Program-made: the position numbers and the translations under genes
The notes under the pieces: model-generated
What the model saw: the letters and a program-made list of their open reading frames with translations, nothing else
Told to the model about the DNA's origin: nothing
The model's database searches: none
Shown: in pieces, positions 37,331 to 48,975 of the stretch
Layout of the letters: the number at the start of each line of letters is the position of its first letter
How positions within the stretch are numbered: the first letter of the stretch is position 1
NCBI RefSeq assembly: GCF_000189635.1
Contig: NW_002476463.1
Location: forward strand, 1,302,001 to 1,366,000
Reading direction: 5' to 3'
DNA: 64,000 nucleotides
Source of the DNA: Tetrahymena thermophila SB210
Taxonomy: Eukaryota > Ciliophora > Oligohymenophorea > Hymenostomatida > Tetrahymenidae

Positions 37331-38155
37331 TCAAATATTTTGGAAAGAATTAATTTTATGGAAAGCCTCCTTTAAATTAGAATTTACAAAGATCCAATTA
37401 TCTAACTCATTTGGAGTGTAATTTCCCATTTTCTTTTTTAGTTTCTTTTGGAGTTTCTTCTTTTCTTTTTTATTTTTGGTTTGTTCAGTTTCTTTTTACA
37501 TCTCTTCTATTTCGTCGAGTTTTTAATAGCAATATGGGAATACCAAAGGAACATTTTTGTTTTTTCCAAAGAGTACCACCATACAGTATTTAAGAGTACT
37601 TTAGGCGGGATGAGCTTCTTCTGGTGAAAGTAATATTTATTCAATAGTTGTAAAATCAAAGGTTGTATCAAACTCAACTCTGTTATAAAGCTAATTGTCT
37701 TCCTTTCTGAGTAAAACAAAGTTTTTCACTTTGAGTTGTACACAGTTAGCTCCCTTTGCATTAGCATTATCTATATCTCTTTTAATATTTGTGAATAACC
37801 ATGTTTTGATTTATTCCATTTCATTTATTTCTTCTTCTGTATATTAGCTTTCTAGAGATGGCTTTAAATCAGTTTAATTTTCTTCTTAGCTTTATTCAGG
37901 AAGAGTTGCAGGGAATAATCCTTTAGATTCATTTTAAGGTTGTTATTCCTAATTTTCTTTAGCTATTTTCTCAGCCTATGTTGCTTTTTTAATTTCCAAA
38001 TTGAATCTAACGCTTTTGACCACTTTTTTCTTTTTGACTTCCTCTTATGGCTGCTAGTCTTATTATTAAGAGTTATTCTTAGTTTCTTCCTATTAAGCCT
38101 ATTTAGCTTCTTTGATTTCTAACTATTCCAATTATTTGTTTAATTCTTAACTCAT
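37331..38155 (-). CDS. Coiled-coil protein with unassigned conserved-looking domain
   Basis: Single exon, 274 residues, ATG 38155-38153, TGA 37331-37333. The first 100 residues are charged and Gln-rich with a coiled-coil start (SQELNKQLEQLEIKEAKQA) and a basic patch (EEVKKKKVVKSVRFNLEIKK). From about residue 110 a folded-looking region follows: EINEMEQIKTWLFTNIKRD, CVQLKVKNFVLLRKEDNQL, EFDTTFDFTTIEQILLS, YCMVVLFGKNKNVPLVFPY. Then a Lys-rich helix (KKEKKKLQKKLKKKMG) and a short C-terminus (NELDNWIFVNSNLKEAF). No family recognised. It is divergent from the PAP2-like gene across a 616-bp shared upstream region. Confidence 0.8.
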
Positions 38156-38771
38156 TTTTTGTTATCTTGATATGCTAAAAGTAGTATTTTAACTATAGTA
38201 GGAATTAATAATTGTATCTTTTTTAATTAAAATACCAAACACTTTTCAACCAAAATATGCATTTATAATTTTATATCAAAAATTAAGACCAAAACCTTTT
38301 AAAAATTTTGTCTATAAAGTAGAACAATAACAAACAAGAAATCTTGATATAATTAATAATAATAGTAAGTAAGAATGATTGATATCTAATTTTCAAGGCC
38401 ATTTATCTATTATTTAGATGAATGATATTGAAAGATAAGATACAAAGTAAACTAAATTATTGTTATTAATTGGCCTAATACAGAAAATTATTGTAGTCAT
38501 TTTGCATTTAGTTATCAATTAATTAATTTATTTTTTTTAAGCAGCTGATACGATTTTTTACTCAAAAATTTTAACATACAAAAATAGTTAAGAAATTAAA
38601 GTAAAGAAAAGCAAATAAATCGTATCAAAAGTTAAAATCATAAAATAGGGATAGTTAGGTTTCTATATTAATTTCTGAAAAACATTACAAATAAAATAAG
38701 TTTAAAAGCATTAGCGAGCAGATAAGTTAAGTTAAAAATAACCAATAGAGTAATCTTTGCAATTATAAAAG
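38156..38771. promoter_or_regulatory. Shared upstream region of two divergent genes
   Basis: 616 bp between two divergent starts, so it should hold both promoters. It contains a 10-bp inverted pair, GATACGATTT at 38547-38556 and AAATCGTATC at 38617-38626, unusually C/G-containing for this background. No TATA or known ciliate motif could be assigned. Confidence 0.45.
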
Positions 38772-40716
38772 ATGGAAATACCTGATGTCAATCGCCCAAA
38801 AAGGCCTTCTGATGATTAATCAAATATATCAATGCATTAAGGTTCATTTTATCAATCAAACGATACCTAAGTTAACCTTTACAAAAAGAAACTTCTTCGA
38901 ACTGTTATTGGAATTTCAGTTGTAATACTGTTGATCATTATAGAAAGAATTTTCTATGAGGTGTTTTTAGATAATGAAGTAACATTATTGCATAACATAC
39001 AAAATGGACTAGGATTGATTGAAGAAATCACAGTTAAATAAGAGGTATTTATTGCATTTTTACAAATACAATCCATATAAAAAAACTAATAACATTTAAA
39101 GCAATAAATTATCAACTTATAGCTATTGAGTTTATTCGATTCGTACGAAACCATTTAGCTTTTTTATTATTTTTACAAACATAAATTAATTTGCTTACAA
39201 TTTAAAAAATCTACAAATAAAAGTATAAAAATATTAACACATCAACAACTGAAATAATCTCTTTTTCAATTTATAATTAATTCTACCTTTTAGCTTAAAA
39301 TATTTCATTTTTTTCAAGCAAAAATAGTTTTTTTACATTCCTCAATTAGAAAAAATTAATTAAATAAAAAATTATAAAATCTATTTTGTTAAATAATAAA
39401 TTTTCTTTTATTTAAAGCATCATTTAAAAAATTTATTCATTAATTTATTATGCGTGCATGCTTTCTTTTTTAAAATATTCATTGAAACAATTTATTTTAA
39501 ATTAAAACGAATATAGAACGAAGCAGAAATTACTTTTTGGAAGTTTAAAGCCCACTGGTTCTGGGACATGTTTGGATATTTAGATCTCTTTAAGTATAAT
39601 TTCTTGATTCTTACTGCTTTTATTGGAACTATGTTTGTTTCTATTGACTCATTAATTGCTGTCAAAGTTGGTTATATGGGAATCTACTCAAACTATTTGA
39701 TTTCTTGCTTAGAAATGGTTTATGGCGGTCCTCGCCCTTTTTGGTAGAGTGATACTATTGGCTCACCTGTCTGCTTAAACACTTACAGTCATCCTTCTAG
39801 AAGCGCTTTCATACTATATTTCTTAATATTTTACACAGTTTTTTGCTTTAGAAGAAGAGTTATTAATAGAGATATGGATGATTAATCTAAAATTTCAATT
39901 AAGTTCAAAATATTTGAGATTGCTTTGAGTATTTTCGTTTTGCTTTTGGTATTTGTAAAGTACATTATGGGAAGCGACTTTATCATTAACATTTTACTTG
40001 CAATAATGTATTTCTTGATTTATTACTACTCGCTGAAGTTTATGGACAGCTACATTGATAGCTTGATACAAAAATCTACCATTCAAGAAAGATCAGCAAA
40101 GAAATATGTTTTCTACTGGTTTTTATATTTGGTTCTCTCAGAAACATTCGCAACTATCTTATACAGCTCCTAAGATTATTATGCACCAACTGATTGGATT
40201 ACAAATTTCATACAGTGTTCATATGCAAATGGAACTCTAAATGGAGACTTACCATACGATGAAATATTAGGACCTTGGTTTACTTTTGTTTAAACTTCCT
40301 GCTTGTTTGCTTTAATAGGTGCTGTATTTGGTGTAGCTTATACCTATAGAAATACTGCAAAAAATTATAATTGGTACAGAGGAGCACTCAAAAATAGAAT
40401 TTATAGATCATTGATTTTAATTTTATGTATGGGGCCATCAATTGTTTTAACGGTATTCTAAGGAGATATAGTAGAAACAAATTGGGTTAAATAAATTGGC
40501 ATTAACGAATTCTTTTTAAGTGCCTTCCACTACTTCTTTTTATACTTCTTCTTATTTGGTGTTTTACCCTCCATATTCAAGAAAATTGGTCTCATAGAAG
40601 ACATTGACGAAGACGGCTACAACATTCTTTAAAATCATTAATAACTAAGCTTTATCGGCAATAGATCACAATTCAGAACAATAAATGACTAAAGATAAGA
40701 AAATTCATAAGAGTGA
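38772..40716 (+). CDS. PAP2-superfamily-like multi-pass membrane protein with degenerate active site
   Basis: Two exons, 38772-39044 and 39517-40716, joined over a 472-nt phase-0 intron, 490 residues. Exon 1 has a polar N-terminus and one span (TVIGISVVILLIII). Exon 2 has many hydrophobic spans. The PAP2 landmarks are present in order: GGPRPFW (Arg164-Pro165), TYSHPSRSAF (residues 180-189, in place of PSGH) and KYIMGSDFIIN (239-249), which has the spacing of SR-x5-H-x3-D but with SR as VK, His as Asp245 and Asp as Asn249. PAP2 enzymes remove phosphate from lipid phosphates or sugar phosphates at membranes. With motif III catalytic residues replaced, this protein may lack phosphatase activity. 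The Tyr/Phe-rich C-terminal half (LYFFLFGVLPSIFKKIG) is not typical of short PAP2 enzymes. Family call moderately sure. Confidence 0.75.
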
Positions 40717-41498
40717 TGAACATCCATCCTCAACTTATAAAAAAATTTAATTATTATTCATAAAAAATATCTATCTATAAATCGATATTGCAGAAATTTA
40801 ACAAATTTAATCTTTTACTTTTTACATATTAAAATTATTTATGAGTAAAGCTATTTTAAAATAATAAATTATATTCTAAGATATTTCAGATAAATTAATT
40901 AAATTTTATTATTCTATCTATATTAGCTATTATTTATAATATCAAATTATTAAAATGATTAAATTAAATTAAAATCAATACTAAATAATTAATTATTAAT
41001 TTTTAAATTATTTAAAAAATCTACAAATAAAATAATTTAGCTAATAAGTTTATTTTTAAATAAAAATTATGATGCATAATTAATTAATAAAGAGCAAATA
41101 GCATTTGCATAGAGAATTTTGAGTAAAATACAAAAATAAATCATTAGGGGTGAAATTTATTATGAAAAAAGTAATTAAAGATAACAAAAATAAATAATTG
41201 AGTTTGTTTTTGTTATAACTACTACTAAAGTAGGATAATTTATTTTGCAAATATTTTTTTTGTTTTTCTATTAACTAGTTTGTTTGTTATCAATAATAAT
41301 GATGATTATATGTAAACCAATTTAGATTATATATTATTTGGTTTAATATTTTACATACATCAATTTATTAAGTATTGATTTATTAGTATAAGCAATTAAA
41401 TAAATAATATCTTGCCAAATAAAGAAAATACTAATATAGATATATATATTGTTATTATTTTTTAGGTAAAGTAGAAAACAAAAATATATTTTATTAGG
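40717..41498. other. Intergenic, AT-rich
   Basis: No coding sequence seen; in particular no upstream exon for the NOP14-like gene that follows. Confidence 0.55.
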
Positions 41499-42716
41499 AT
41501 GGATAAGATACTAAAGAATATTAGTACACTCTTACTTGAAGTATAAGAGACTCTTTTAAATATTAAAGCCTATAAAGATGTTAATAGAGTTTACCTCGCT
41601 TTTCTTGAAAAAGTAGAAAAACTTTTACTTAAAGAAAATAAAAATGATTTGATAGCAGCATTTGAAAATATGCACGAAACTATTGAAGCATAAGAGCTTT
41701 CTCACTAATAGAAGCATGTGCATCACTTGACAGCTATCATAGCCATTCAAACAATTATAAAATTAGGAGATGGATTGGATATACTCTCTAAAAAAAATGC
41801 TTTAGGTTAAATCATCAAAACTTATATAGCAGAAAAAATATAGTCATTATGCATGAGTGAAAGTGAGCAATTCAAAAATTGCTTGCTAATTTTAAGCTAT
41901 TTTACTGTTGGATTCAATTGCTGGCGTAAGTGTCGTGATCATGTGCCCGAACTTTACTCTGGAATGAGATATTTATTTATCTTCCTTTAAAAATAGCTTG
42001 TTACTAGCAACATTGATGGAAAAAATACAAATGCTACTTTGCAATAGAATAATGATAAAGATGATGATAAATAAAGATTGATTACTTTTGATAATTTATT
42101 TGAGAGTGTTATCATTAATAATGAAAAAAGCTTAAGTCATAGCGCTTTGCAAGCTTTTTTGAGAATTTGTATTGCATTTTTGAATAACACCTTTAAAATT
42201 ACAAACATGGAGTCTAATTTTGATTTCCTTTATTAGCCTATCTTCTACTAGCTCTAAGACATATATGAAAATGGAAGATAAATTGGAAAAAACTTGAAGG
42301 AGTATTTAAAGTAGTGTTAAGATAAAATTGGAGAGTGGATAAACGATTTCTCCTACAAGAGCTCCTTAGATATTCTTATAGAAAAGCCTATAATAAAAAT
42401 CAAGCAATTAGATCCTCGTATTATTGAGAAGGGCAAGGCCTTAAATGACCATTTAGAAAAATCCAGAGTTAAAAAGAAACTTAAAAACCACACTAAAAAG
42501 GTTATTAAGGAAATAAAATCAGATCAAGCTATTTTAGATAAAAAGAAATATGAAGATTATGTAAGAGATCATGCAGAAAAAGATTAGGCCAGAAAAAGGT
42601 TTGTTACAATTATGGATAATCAAGCATTAGAAATTAAAAAGATGAGAACAACTCAAATTAATTTCCACAGAAATAAAAAGAAAAAAACAAGATTAGCTGG
42701 TAATCACACTAGTTGA
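41499..42716 (+). CDS. NOP14-like protein, C-terminal half only
   Basis: Single exon, 405 residues, ATG 41499, TGA 42714-42716. Helical repeats occupy the first 300 residues (LLILSYFTVGFNCWRKC, HVPELYSGMRYLFIFL). The end matches the C-terminus of NOP14: EKPIIKIKQLDPRIIEKGK, then a basic helix KKLKNHTKKVIKEIKSDQAI, DYVRDHAEKDQARKRFVTIM and a Lys/Arg-rich tail. NOP14 is a U3 snoRNP/SSU-processome component needed for 18S rRNA maturation and 40S export in the nucleolus; yeast and animal versions are about 810-860 residues. Here only the second half exists, and the 780 bp upstream show no exon for the first half. Either the N-terminal half is coded elsewhere, the protein is truly short, or a distant exon is missing. 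Family call rests mainly on the last 110 residues. Confidence 0.75.
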
Positions 42717-44058
42717 AGTTGAAGTTGACTGTGAATTGTTTTAAAATTAATTAATAAAGTAAAATATTTGTTCAAATGTCTATAAATCAGTTATTAATAT
42801 TTTAGCCATTCAAAATACTTTGTAAATAAATATAAAAGATTACAACTAAATTTATTTAAAATAAAAATTCAAAATTCAAATAGATAGCCTCTCAAAAAAA
42901 TAAAAAAATATATTATTTTCTTTCAATAACAATTGGTTAAAAGTGGTTTAATCTTTTACATTAATTTCATTTAATAATTTTAGTTTCATTTTTTTAAAAA
43001 ATATCTAAAACATCTTTTATAAAAAAGAAAAGTAATTTAACAAATTTCTTTTTATTTGTTTGTTTCATTTTAAGTAATTAACTTTTAAAAATTGTTAGTA
43101 AAATAAAAAAATTATGATTTTATTGGATAGCAGTAATTTAATTCTACATAAAATTCTATTTATGTGAATTAAATCATATAAAGATTGTTTTACTCTTTAT
43201 TTATAATAATGATTAAAAAAGTAGAGTTTAAAGTTTTTTTTTGACATAATTATTTTATTTTCGCTCAAAAAATATTTTTATGAAAATTTAAAATAAAAGA
43301 GTTTAATTTTAAGAAATGCAAATAAGAAAAAGCTTGAGATATGGAAGTCGAATAATCTATTGAGGAATTAAACAAAAAAATTGTAAGTTAATATATGAAA
43401 AAATATTTTGTATGAATATTATAAATTTAGTAGCTTTCATATTAAATTGCTAAGAAGTAGGTTTATTAAATATAGAATAAATCATAATTTATTTGAAAGT
43501 GAAGAATATAAATATTTTATTTTACTTAAAATATCTCAATATATTTTATAAAATATCAAAACTAATAATAGACAGCTTCAAAAATTTAATTTTGTGTGTT
43601 TGAGGCAATTTATAAAATTAAAAAATCTTTAATAGTAGCTAAAATAAATTCAAATATTTTAATAGAGAATGTTATTTAGATTAAACAAAGTAATAAATAC
43701 TCTATTTATATAATCTATTAGTTTATTTATTTAATATTTATGTTACTAAAAATTTTTATAATTGCTTAAAACATAGTAATGTATTATTAATTCAGGATGA
43801 ACAAACAAATTTTAATTGTCTTTAGTTATATGAATAGAATTTTATTAGCTTAATTTCCTTTTAGTGATATTTGTTCACTACAAATTATAATTAATAAAAA
43901 GAAGGACATACAATTTATAAGGTCTATTTAATTTAATCTACAACTAATTGATTATTTAGAAGATAATATATTGTTGATTATAATAGAAACTTTTTTGTTA
44001 AATTATAATCAATTCAATTCAAATCAATTAATATTATATTAAAAAAACCATTAACTAT
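42717..44058. other. Intergenic with an orphan exon-like stretch and a hairpin
   Basis: Mostly A/T-rich. Two items: a 15/16-bp inverted repeat (43137-43152 with 43159-43173, one bulged base, 6-nt loop) and a short ATG-initiated stretch 43341-43382 followed by a perfect GTAAGT donor (see separate entry). Confidence 0.5.
43341..43382 (+). other. Possible first exon of the 44059 gene
   Basis: ATG followed by codons for MEVEQSIEELNKKI, then GTAAGT. If spliced to the AG ending at GTAGAG just after 44059 (about 44076), it would continue in frame as KEQQSLQLAAMKKF. That would add a 14-residue leader and an intron of about 690 nt. Equally it could be chance. No direct support. Confidence 0.3.
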
Positions 44059-47000
44059 ATGAATAATAACGTAGAGAAAGAATAGTAATCTCTTTAGCTA
44101 GCAGCTATGAAGAAGTTCTATAGTCTTAAAATATCTCAATAAAATGTCAAAAACATTATCTACATTAATAAAAATACGGAATAAACCAATAAATAATAAA
44201 ATTAAAATCATAACTAAGACATCTTAAGTGGTTTTAAAAGTGATTTAAAAAAGAACAAAGGTGATTAAAAAGGACTTATTCCTAATTTAATCTCTTATTA
44301 ATCATTAAAAAACCAAGTTTCAGACATTAAATTTAACTTTGACTAGAATTAACTTTAAATTTCTATAAGTCAGCTTGATTATATTCTTATTAGTAGCAAA
44401 GATAATATTTTATATGAAAATTAAAAATAATTATATGTAGAAGTATTAAGTAATTGCAATAAATAAATAGATCAATATCTTAGATTATCTGTATTTAAAC
44501 AAGATAATGTCAGTGATTAGTCTTTATATTTGTAATTAGCTTAAATCCTTATTAGCAAGTGCTAAATTTGGACTCAAATTTATGAATATGAGTCTCTTAT
44601 GAAGATTAAAACTTTGATAAATCTAGGTAAATTTTATAGATTGCAATAAAAAATCTTTTTAAGTATGGAGACTTTAATTGATGCGCTAAGCTTGATTATG
44701 AGCAAAAATTTAATTGAAAAGTGTGGTGAAGTTTACTTTTATTTAGCCTAGTTGAATAGCTAGGTAGGATAGCATGTAAAAGCTTTTGAATTTTCAAAGA
44801 AAGCTCTTGAATATTGTAAAAAGGAAATGAATTCTGAAGAAGTAGCAGTTAGCATACAAAAAGGTAGACTATTAATTTAATTATAATAAGGTCTTCAAAA
44901 TCAGAACAATAACATACAAAGCGCTAATAATTTATCAATTTATAAAGGATAACTAGAGAAAAAGGAATAAGTTAAAGAGCAAGGTTTAGAAATTAAAAAT
45001 TAAAATAATTTCAAAAATGAAGAAAATCTTTATTTAAGCGAAGAATCATTTTATTTTTGGAATGAAATAAAATTAATAAATTTAATTCGTTGCTATGAAA
45101 TTTAAGCATAAGAAGAAGAACACTTTGAGAATTTCGATGAATCTTTCAAATTACATTAGAAAGCAGTATCTATTGCTTAAGAAAAATTAGGAATAGATCA
45201 CCCAGCTTCTGAAAAGCAGCTTTAAAAATTTATTAATTTCCAAAAAAGATAAGTAGAGTTTTAGTTAAAAAAGAAATAGAATTTAATTAATTAATTTAAG
45301 CATTTAAATATAAAACCGATTTTATAAAAGGATCTCAAAGAAAAAAGATAAAAATATGGCTAATAACTTAGCTAATAGTTCGCATAATAAAAAGTAAGCT
45401 AGCATGAAAATTTATTTTCTCCAAGAAGAAACTCACCAATTAACATTCTCTCAAAGTCACCTTACAATGAGAGGATTATTCCTTGCCAATCTGTGACATC
45501 TAGGACAAGCATAAATTTTAGGAATAGAAGCGAAGAGACTGCAAAAAGAAAAAATGTTGTAGTAGTGCGCTAGAAAAAGCTTAATTTAGAAAGTCTTCCT
45601 TATAATTTAAAAGTTACTCAAACAAATTACACTTTACCAACATAATCTTCGATGCTTACAAGTTCAACAACTGCTGCTACAACAAAAAATTAAAATTTCT
45701 AAAGCAAAAAACATCCTTTTATGTCTTCATTTATAAGCAGAAAGTTGTAAGAAAATAATATTTCTATATTCGAAGGTGACTGTGAGTAATTAAGAAATTT
45801 ATTGTTATCTCCATCTAATGAAAAAAGAAAATACAAAGAATGTTAAACAATAGAGGAATCTTAACAATAAAATGAATAAACAATAAAATAATAAGGTAGT
45901 AGCACAAGTCTTTTTAATGAAGGATTCTCTAACTATCCACCACCTCGTTTGAGATCAGGTAAAAGTCTTAGTTTAACAACAAGATAAAAAAGTCCAAGCA
46001 TTGATATAATCAAATCAGAAAAAATTAAAAATATGATTGAGAGTAAAATTGCTTTGTAAACCTAATAAACAGCTTAGCCTTAAATAGAAATATAAACTGC
46101 AAGAAGCAACCAGTTAGGATCTTTTTTAAAGAATAATATTGTATCGCCACGAAAGAATTATTTAACCAAATCATACTTACAAACATTTGTAGATTAAATT
46201 AAAACAAACTGGACTACAGTTAACTAGTAATGTTAGTAAATTAACTTTCTCAGGAAAAATCAAACTCCTTCGAGGGAATAGCAAATAAATTAATAGAAAA
46301 TATTTAATGTGGAAAATTTTAGTAATAAAAAATCTCCTTTATACTGTGATAGTGCAGTTCCAGCTATGTTCGTATAGGGATATTTTTAAAATAACATTGA
46401 AGATTCAAATGAAATTTAATCTAGTTAAATTAAAAAGAATTTAATAATTCTACCAAATCAAAATATTTTTTCTAAGAACTAAATACGCTAGAAAAAAATA
46501 AACTATGATTAAAAAGAGTTGCTCTACTAGCAGCTATAAACTAAGCTTAAAACTGAAGATTAGACTAGTAACTAGAATAATGTTAATGACCACTGCTCTA
46601 CAACAATAACTACTTCAAACCACTCAAATTCAATATAGTATTTTCCTAATTAGGATAAAGCAAATGAACTTTAAAGAAAAAAATCTTATTCAATCAATAC
46701 CTCCAGAGTTAAAAACCTTGAAATCTATTAAGATTCTCCTCATAGTTTGCAGGATAAAAACGCATAGGAGCTTATTTTTGAAACAAATTAAATTAAAATA
46801 AAATAAATTTAAGCTAAAGATTCAGCTGAAATAAATAATTGTGAAGAAGTAGAGGGATAGCTGAAATTTTATTTGAATAAAGTCTCTAAGATAATAACAG
46901 TATAATGTCTTTTGAATGATTAAATGGCCTTTTAAAATGAGCAGGAAAAATAAAATTTATAATAAAATAAAAATAATTATGATTCAAGAAAAATTAATTG

Positions 47001-47979
47001 CTACTTCTTGCAAATTGATAACTTGTTTTCTTTAAACTAAGTTATCACAACAAATAAGGGATTTATTTTACAATAAATATGCGAAAAAATTGTTTGCTTT
47101 TTATTGATTGAAGCAAATAGTAATTAACTTATTTTTAATAATTTAAACTAAAATAATAATATTAAAAACCTATTTAAAATTCTAGAAATACCTTAAGATG
47201 ATTTATAATTTTTCTTAATTTGCAAAGATTCTTAAAATAGCATAATTATAAATTAGGAATAAGCTAAAGAATTTAGTAGCTTCAAAGTGAATAAGCACAG
47301 AAGCGCATCAGTAGCTATAAATAGAAACCACCAAAATAATAATTAATTAGAAATCAGTAATAAAACTAAAACAAATAGCATTTATGAAAACTAAGCAAAT
47401 AAATAGGTAGTTTGCTCATTCTTTACTAAAATATATCCTAAAAATTAACACAACCAAAATTAAAAAAAATAAATAATAGAAGATTGCTTTAACTATGAAG
47501 GATCAAAAGTATAATCTCCAATTAATTATGATCAGCTGAATACCTAAATAAACAAATAAAATTTTCCACCTAAAATTAAATAGAATCCTATATAAATTTA
47601 GCAACGCATTTAATAAACTGAATTACTTTCTTCTGAAAATGCAAAATAAAACAAGGATAAAAAGAATGAATCGCCTTAAAATATTGAATCCGAACAACCA
47701 ACACAAAAAATATAAACTCCTAAATAAAATTCAACTAAAAAACGATTAGACACAGAACAATTTTCAGATAAATCTAAAATAATTAATTTGTATGACTAAG
47801 AAAAAATAAAACTATCAGACTCAAGTAAAAAATTTGAAGATTTTGGCGAGAATTTAGTAACTTCATCTCAAAAAAATTTAAATTTTATATCTTATTATCA
47901 GGTACCATCATTTTTGGATTCTTCATTTAATTCTAATAAAAATGGCTAGTGTGATAAAGAAGAACAAAAGAATATTTGA
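44059..47979 (+). CDS. Large TPR-containing protein, first of two adjacent paralogues
   Basis: One uninterrupted frame of 1306 residues, ATG 44059, TGA 47977-47979. The N-terminal 400 residues contain TPR-like helices: IKTLINLGKFYRLQQKIFL, SMETLIDALSLIM, VYFYLAQLNSQVGQHVKAF with EFSKKALEYCKKE, and NLIRCYEIQAQEEEHFENF with FKLHQKAVSIAQEKLG. The long middle is Asn/Gln/Ser/Lys-rich and probably disordered, with Ser-Pro sites (LFSPRRNSP). About 300 residues from the end is another folded-looking region (QLKFYLNKVSKIITVQ ... GFILQQICEKIVCFLLIEANSNQ). The next gene shares both the TPR block (CYKTLANEEEHFQNF) and the late block (DLKFYLNYNTMIIQALF), so the two arose by duplication. Function unknown; TPRs suggest a scaffold. 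A 14-residue upstream exon is possible. Confidence 0.85.
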
Positions 47980-48975
47980 ATCTTAAGAATTTAATATTAA
48001 TTTTGTTATATAATTTATTATAAAATTGATTGAAAGTTTATAAGACAATCTTTATTTTCATGTTTCTAATTTAAGATTAAAATTTTATTTTAAAAATTCA
48101 TTAAATTGATTCACATTTAAATTTTCTAAGATATATTTATTTTATAGTAAGACAACGAACTCATTTTAATTTTTCAATCTTATACTTTAACAAAATTTTG
48201 AAATATTTCATTTTTTTCAAAATATGACTTTTCCAAATATTATGAAAAAATGTCAACTTATAAAAAAAAGTATAATGAAAATTGTCATTTTGAAATATTT
48301 AGTTTGAGAAGATTATTTATTTATTAGTTTAGAAAAAAATTTGAGAAAATTATCAAATAAAAAAATATTATTTTATTCAAAATAGACTGGAGCTTAAAAA
48401 TTCTTATCATTCATTGCTATCGAATTTAGACAAAACAAAAAAGTTTTTTTAAATGAATATTTTTAAAGCAAATTAATAAAATATAAGATTTATAAATTTT
48501 TATTTAAAAAATTGCTTTTAATTTCTTATATATATTTTATTAATAGAAATACGGTCATTTAAAATCGAATTATTTTATTTTAAATTAATTATTTTGCAAA
48601 AGGGAGGCAGACAAATAAACAAACAAACAGACTTATTTTTTAAATAAGTTATAAAAATGTGAAGAATTGAGGATTTAGATTAAGCATCAATTAGTAATTA
48701 AAAATAAAATAAAATAGCTAGCATTATAAATATCTCTAAGACTGAATAAATAATAAACAAAATCGAATATATGTTAATTATTTAGAAAGTTTGTTATTAA
48801 TAAATATATACTGAATATTTTTTAATTAAAGTAAACAGCAAGGAACTAATTAATTAAATAAATAAATTTACTTAACGCAAAAAAACAACAAACATTAAAT
48901 TTTGAAAATAACCACAGAGATTTAGAATATCCAGGTAAAAGGTAGAAGTAAGAGGTATTTATAGTTATAAGGTAG
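47980..48975. other. Intergenic between the two TPR paralogues
   Basis: About 1 kb, A/T-rich, no gene supported. The TGA-free frame of the next gene extends some way upstream (through 48900) without an ATG. Confidence 0.5.
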
